This document shows, one piece after another, positions 4,861-8,304 of a DNA stretch of 8,304 bases. A program made the position numbers and the translations under genes. The notes under the pieces are model-generated. The model saw only the letters and a list, made by a program, of their open reading frames with translations. It was not told where the DNA came from and did not search any database. Source of the DNA: Deltaproteobacteria bacterium (lineage in GTDB: Bacteria > Bdellovibrionota > O2-12-FULL-43-9 > JACQJE01). The stretch's first letter is position 1; each line of letters opens with the position of its first letter. The DNA lies in NCBI GenBank assembly GCA_016205125.1, contig JACQJE010000196.1, positions 1 through 8,304 on the forward strand. Reading direction: 5' to 3'.

Positions 4861-6190
4861 CCGCCGGGTGATTCGCGATCTCTGCCGATCCTGGTGAGGG
4901 CTTCTGTTGGCCATTTGTCTCTCCTGACGGCGTTTCTGTTGTCTCCCCCCTGTTCCAACTATAGAATGTGGCACTCCCAATGAGGAGACCCGCCGCGACT
5001 GTCCAGACCCACCATGGAACTGCTGTCGAAATTCCGCCCTTGTCTCCATCGGAAGGATGTCCGCTCACCGTATCCCGCAAAGGAAAGAGAGTCTGCTGGG
5101 GATTGAAATTTTCAGAAGAATCACCCCCCTGATCTGAGGTGGATTGATCGTTCATCAGCGCTTCTTCCAGCAAAGATGCGGGAGAGCTGTTGGGACTCTT
5201 CTTCCCGGGAGAAATCTCAATCGTGCGGAGAGAATTTTGAGTGCCGATGGCCGCCGTGATTCGATCTCCCCCCTCCAGGAGACAGATGACGCGCTCGGCG
5301 TTTAATGCCTGCGAAAAAAATTTAAGCTCTCCCGAAAGGAGCGCAGATTTCTCCCCAGCCCCAGAGGAATAAGCGCTTGCAGGGATGGATGCGAGCCGCG
5401 CGAAGTGAGGTGCGAGATCAAGGTGCAAGGTCCACTGATACGATTTTTTCGACTCTTTTCCCCCGACAAGGAGTTCCTCGACCATCGGATCATAACCCTC
5501 TTTTTCGATTCTGACGGTATGTTTTCCCTCAGTGAGTTCTTCTACTGTCAGGGGGGTTGTTCCGCGATAAAAACCGTTGATGTAGACAATTGCCTGGCTC
5601 GGATTGGAAGAGAGTTCAATGCGATAACGGCTCAATTTCTGAATTTCCTCGACCACCTTTTTGAAGTGGGCCGAGAAATCCGGAGCATGCCGGTTGAGAG
5701 AAAGTTTATGGCCTGGAAAGAGTCGTGCCGCGCTTCGCATCTGTTCTTCAGCTTTTCCAGTCATCTCCTTTGCCAAATAAGCTTTTGCCAAAATCAAGTG
5801 AGCTTCGTAGAGCTCTTCACCCTCTTTGAGAAGAGGCATCGCTTTTTTAAACTGCGAGATGGAGAGATTGAGATTTTGGATCGCGTCTTCGAGAAGGAGG
5901 TGATAGAACGCCTCCTGTCCCTTCACAAAGAGAGATTGGGCGCGGGCAAGCTCTTCATCGTTTATTTCCGCAGAAGAGAGGGGATGAGAGTAGCTCTGTA
6001 CGGAGAAGGAGCTGTTTTTCGAAAGTTCTTCTTCAATCTGCCGAGCAAGGGGAGCTAGAGACGGGCTCGCGGCAAGGATTGCTATCTTTGTTGGCCTCGT
6101 ATGAGGAGGAACGGGTGCGGCCGAGAGATGCTCTTCCTGAGTCAAGAGAAAAAAAGTAATGATGAGGGCTATTTTTGTCTGTCGTTTCAT
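4841..6190 (-). CDS. PEGA-domain envelope protein with TPR-like helices and C-terminal membrane segment
   Basis: A 449-residue protein. A signal peptide (about residues 1-25, ending LSAAP) sends it across the membrane. A predicted helical TPR-like region spans about 75-160 (LFVKGQEAFYHLLLEDAIQ and AHLILAKAYLA). The PEGA domain lies at about 190-236, with SSNPSQAIVYINGFYRGTTP and the EGKHTVRIEKEGYDP strand. A mixed domain (about 255-330) and a Ser/Gly/Asn-rich linker (330-390) lead to one membrane segment, VPWWVWTVAAGLLIGSATFY (391-410), and a 39-residue polar tail. PEGA domains are surface or periplasmic beta modules of unclear ligand. It follows cpaB by 31 nt, so it probably belongs to the Tad-like operon. 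Its ribosome binding site is weak (GAGA), suggesting coupling. Its 3' end overlaps the convergent methyltransferase-like gene by 20 bp. Confidence 0.85.
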   Translation of the reverse strand: MKRQTKIALIITFFLLTQEEHLSAAPVPPHTRPTKIAILAASPSLAPLARQIEEELSKNSSFSVQSYSHPLSSAEINDEELARAQSLFVKGQEAFYHLLLEDAIQNLNLSISQFKKAMPLLKEGEELYEAHLILAKAYLAKEMTGKAEEQMRSAARLFPGHKLSLNRHAPDFSAHFKKVVEEIQKLSRYRIELSSNPSQAIVYINGFYRGTTPLTVEELTEGKHTVRIEKEGYDPMVEELLVGGKESKKSYQWTLHLDLAPHFARLASIPASAYSSGAGEKSALLSGELKFFSQALNAERVICLLEGGDRITAAIGTQNSLRTIEISPGKKSPNSSPASLLEEALMNDQSTSDQGGDSSENFNPQQTLFPLRDTVSGHPSDGDKGGISTAVPWWVWTVAAGLLIGSATFYSWNRGETTETPSGETNGQQKPSPGSAEIANHPAVTLSFP

Positions 6191-6221
6191 GGGGTTCTCT
6201 TTAGCACGGAAATCCTTATTT

Positions 6222-6896
6222 TTAAAGGGGGAGTCCGCTCACAATTTGGTTATTCGATAACCTCTGCTTCTTTTTTTTCTTATTCCGCTGAGAGTGGATA
6301 AGGCTCACTGAACCCGTCTCCATGGCCGCCACAATGTCGATCGCCTGTTTAGGACTCACTCCCAGGGTATAGTGTTTGGTCCCGTTCTCTTCCTGGACTC
6401 CGATGATTCTTATGCCGCCAGCAAGCATCCGTCCCAGCCCAAGGACATCGACGTAGTCACCGGTCTGCACAAATGGCGCAATGGCCGGGGCGGGGAGAGT
6501 CAAAGCGCGTTGATCCGGAAGGAGGAGGGCGTTGGCGCTTTCCTGTGGACTTCGAATGTATTCCCAGAGGAGCGGGGCTCCCGATGGAATGTCTGTTCTC
6601 AAGGTTTTTCCGATCACTTCTGTGACTTCTCCTGCGCGAACAATCCCTGTGGGAAGATCTTTGGCTTTCGCTTTTTTCTGATGGAGAACGTCGATCGTGA
6701 GAGTGGTATCCTGGGGAAGGTCCTGAGAGACGCAGACGATCGGAATTTTAGGCTCTTCCTGATAAAAGAAGCGATGATAGGCCCCCAGCGCCAGGCATCC
6801 TCCCAGGAGCGCCGCTGTCGTGACGATGAGATACTTTGCGCGTTTTTCAGAACTCATTTGCCGAAGAGAGGTGATGATCTGGTTCATTTCTATCAT
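6222..6896 (-). CDS. cpaB: Flp/Tad pilus assembly protein CpaB (RcpC)
   Basis: A 224-residue inner-membrane protein of the Tad pilus system, where CpaB/RcpC is thought to stabilise the secretin or contact peptidoglycan. Residues 22-44 form the single membrane segment. The SAF domain follows (about 51-115), with IVCVSQDLPQDTTLTIDVL and IGKTLRTDIPSGAPLL. An RcpC-type beta domain (about 128-200) contains ALTLPAP and QTGDYVDVLG (144-153), the conserved G-D-x-V-D-V segment. The start at 6896 has AAGGAG 7 nt upstream (6909-6904) and overlaps the TadE-like stop as ATGA. The C-terminus is unusual: a run of five lysines encoded across an A8 tract, followed by a polar tail. A one-base change in that tract would alter the last residues, so the C-terminal end is less certain than the rest. 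Confidence 0.88.
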   Translation of the reverse strand: MIEMNQIITSLRQMSSEKRAKYLIVTTAALLGGCLALGAYHRFFYQEEPKIPIVCVSQDLPQDTTLTIDVLHQKKAKAKDLPTGIVRAGEVTEVIGKTLRTDIPSGAPLLWEYIRSPQESANALLLPDQRALTLPAPAIAPFVQTGDYVDVLGLGRMLAGGIRIIGVQEENGTKHYTLGVSPKQAIDIVAAMETGSVSLIHSQRNKKKKKQRLSNNQIVSGLPL

Positions 6897-7396
6897 TCGG
6901 GATCTCCTTCGAGAGCTGAGCTGTCCGCCACCGCACAGGTAAATTGAGAGCGGGCATTTTCAGGTTCGCAGAAGGCGATCGTCTTTCCCTTCTTGAAGAA
7001 GAGAGGAGGGTCCTCCTGAAGATCCGGGACGGGGAGCTCCTCTGACCATCCGCTTGAGCGGAGATGCTCTCTGAGCGTGTCAATGCGGTCAAGAAAAATG
7101 TCAGGGGAAAGAGCTTTCTCGATCAGTGCAAGGGATTCTTCTTTCCAGAACGCTGCATCAGATCTCCCCAGGCTTGAAAGGAATGCCCGCTCAAACTCGC
7201 GAGCGACTCGATCGGTTTGATAGGTTTCGGCTTTTTCCCGCCACGTCGTTTCGATCGGATCATTTTCACTGCCGCCAATGAGTTGCAGACCGATCGGCGC
7301 GAGATGGACAAAGGCAAAAAGGAAGAAAAGAAAAAGAGGAAGAAAGACGAGAATCTCAGTCAGAATCTGTCCCTGCTCTTTTTTAGTTTGATTCAT
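6893..7396 (-). CDS. TadE-like pseudopilin
   Basis: A 167-residue protein with a short charged leader (MNQTKKEQG) and one hydrophobic helix (11-41). The junction EQG/QILTE places Glu14 at +5 of the mature form, as in Tad prepilins and TadE-type pseudopilins cut by the TadV/CpaA peptidase. The rest is a soluble, mostly helical domain (45-115) followed by a proline-rich segment and two cysteines (C143, C154) that could pair outside the membrane. The family forms minor parts of the Tad pilus. The start has AAGGAG 5 nt upstream (7407-7402). It overlaps the TadG-like gene by 14 bp at its start and cpaB by 4 bp at its end. Sequence identity beyond the N-terminus is low, so TadF is also possible. 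Confidence 0.72.
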   Translation of the reverse strand: MNQTKKEQGQILTEILVFLPLFLFFLFAFVHLAPIGLQLIGGSENDPIETTWREKAETYQTDRVAREFERAFLSSLGRSDAAFWKEESLALIEKALSPDIFLDRIDTLREHLRSSGWSEELPVPDLQEDPPLFFKKGKTIAFCEPENARSQFTCAVADSSALEGDPE

Positions 7397-8156
7397 AACG
7401 ACTCCTTGTTCGCCAGGCGCGCCTGGGATGCTGAACTTCGTAGGGGGAGATCAGCGCGCTTCTCCATCGCGGAGTCATCAGACTCTCCGCGCCGATGGGA
7501 GCCGCAAAGGCCTCAGACTGCAGGGTCATCTTTTTTGATTCCGGTTGAAGCGATTGTTCTTTAAGAATTTCTATTCTCTTTGTAACGCGTACCCGGAGGT
7601 ATTGGCGCTGCATGAAATGATTTTCCAACTCGAGATATCCCGGAATGCCTGGATGTTGCGGGGGGCGTCTCCGGACATGGAGTTCCAGAGTCACAGGCAT
7701 CTCTTTGGGATAGAGGGGATAGGGGGGAAAGAGAGCGAGTGTGGCGGGCCGGAGTTTCCTCTTCCATGCCTGCCACTCCACATGCACTTTGAGCACCGTT
7801 GTTTTGAGGAGAATTTCCTGCGCTTTGGCAACCGTTCGACTCATTCGCATGAGCATCGAAATCGCTTTCAATGTGGCTGGAGATGCTGTTCCTCCGCTCA
7901 GTACCGTTGCTCCCTCCAGTGAGAGAACAGAAGCGAGAATCCCTTTGAGGAGGAGATTGAGTTCTGCGATCCGATTGAGTCCAGAGGCAATCTCATCTGT
8001 CGCTTTAAGGGCAAATCCGTCTGCCGCTTTTTGGGTCTCACTTACGGCTCGCGCTCCCGCAATGTAATTGAAGAGGAAGGCGCTCACGCAGAGGGTGATC
8101 CCCAGCAGAAGAGGGAGAATTGCAAAGATATAGCCAGCCTCATTTAATTTTCGCAT
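7383..8156 (-). CDS. TadG-like pilus assembly protein
   Basis: A 257-residue protein from ATG 8156-8154. The N-terminus NEAGYIFAILPLLLGITLCV and then ARAVSETQKAADGFALKAT (35-53) match the Flp pilus-assembly TadE/G-like N-terminal domain: one membrane helix, then an amphipathic segment with the AADxxAL pattern. Helical and then basic, proline-containing segments follow (about 138-175). Unlike longer TadG proteins it has no von Willebrand A domain. The +5 position after Gly8 is Ile rather than Glu, so prepilin-type cleavage is doubtful. No good ribosome binding site precedes ATG 8156, but the upstream frame ends 17 bp inside this gene, so coupling is likely. A longer form from TTG 8231, with GGAG 7 nt upstream, is possible; I prefer the shorter start because the other reading frame there looks coding. 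Confidence 0.7.
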   Translation of the reverse strand: MRKLNEAGYIFAILPLLLGITLCVSAFLFNYIAGARAVSETQKAADGFALKATDEIASGLNRIAELNLLLKGILASVLSLEGATVLSGGTASPATLKAISMLMRMSRTVAKAQEILLKTTVLKVHVEWQAWKRKLRPATLALFPPYPLYPKEMPVTLELHVRRRPPQHPGIPGYLELENHFMQRQYLRVRVTKRIEILKEQSLQPESKKMTLQSEAFAAPIGAESLMTPRWRSALISPYEVQHPRRAWRTRSRYESN

Positions 8157-8304
8157 CGTGTTTCGCTGTGCGATTTGCTTGTCCGCACTTCTTAATGAGG
8201 GCAAAACGTTCGCCCGGAAAAAAGAGATCAATCTTCTGCTCCACTTGAACGGGACAGTGCAGAGTGCCTGGAAAAAGAAGCACCCTGGGGGAGGAGGGTC
8301 TCCA
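8140..8304 (-). CDS. 3' end of an upstream gene in the Tad-like operon (5' partial)
   Basis: On the minus strand the frame starting at base 8304 is open for 54 codons and stops at TGA 8142-8140. It reads VLLFPGTLHCPVQVEQKIDL, then FFPGERFALIKKCG and a basic end HDAKIK. The hydrophobic/polar alternation looks like a real protein and resembles the extracytoplasmic ends of short TadE-like pseudopilins, but I cannot assign it firmly. It overlaps the next gene by 17 bp, in keeping with the 14-bp and 4-bp overlaps further along this operon. The start lies beyond the right edge. Confidence 0.5.
   Translation of the reverse strand, partial: WRPSSPRVLLFPGTLHCPVQVEQKIDLFFPGERFALIKKCGQANRTAKHDAKIK

Noticed and set aside
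5405..6058. 217-codon open frame on the + strand opposite the PEGA gene
   Set aside because: Rich in Phe, Arg and Cys as typical of an antisense shadow; the opposite frame has a signal peptide, a PEGA domain and a membrane segment.
6372..6947. 191-codon + strand frame opposite cpaB
   Set aside because: Antisense shadow of a clear CpaB protein; no recognisable family or binding site.
1..8304. tRNA, rRNA, CRISPR array or insertion sequence
   Set aside because: No cloverleaf, rRNA-like stretch, spaced direct repeats, transposase frame or terminal inverted repeats were seen on either strand.

Overview
The window looks like a chromosomal segment of a Gram-negative bacterium of fairly balanced base composition. 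Signs of this are a DsbA-type lipoprotein with a lipobox, a LapA-type membrane protein, and Tad/Flp pilus envelope parts (CpaB, TadE-like, TadG-like). The run sppA - HIT - lapA resembles the rpsA/sppA/ihfB/lapA neighbourhoods of deltaproteobacterial-type lineages. I infer a deltaproteobacterium-like or candidate-phylum organism, but no rRNA or other strong marker is present to fix this.

Left part (1-1231, + strand): the last 40 codons of a C-type-lectin-fold protein (DUF1566/FISUMP-like tail ending SVRCVGR). Its codons carry the fingerprint of a diversity-generating retroelement (DGR) variable repeat, and a hairpin lies just downstream. Next comes an unrecognised secreted protein (208-1008), then a non-coding stretch with a REP-like palindrome and an A/T-rich terminator shared with the convergent gene.

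Middle part: a DsbA-family lipoprotein (minus strand, 1232-2038) is divergent from a compact four-gene + strand operon (2196-4860). The operon holds SppA (S49 peptidase), a HIT-family Ap4A phosphorylase-like enzyme, a LapA-domain membrane protein, and a protein with the RsmB/NSUN RNA m5C-methyltransferase fold. In the last, both catalytic cysteines and other key motif residues are replaced, so it looks like a pseudoenzyme or repurposed protein.

Right part (4841-8304, minus strand): a tightly overlapping operon reading leftwards. It runs from the 3' end of an unidentified gene (8140-8304), through a TadG-like protein, a TadE-like pseudopilin and CpaB, to a PEGA-domain protein with TPR-like helices and a C-terminal membrane segment. 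Its last gene overlaps the 3' end of the convergent sppA operon by 20 bp. No pilus ATPase, secretin or prepilin gene is in view; they may lie beyond the right edge.

The two most interesting signals are the probable DGR target tail at the left edge and the methyltransferase-fold protein without its catalytic residues.
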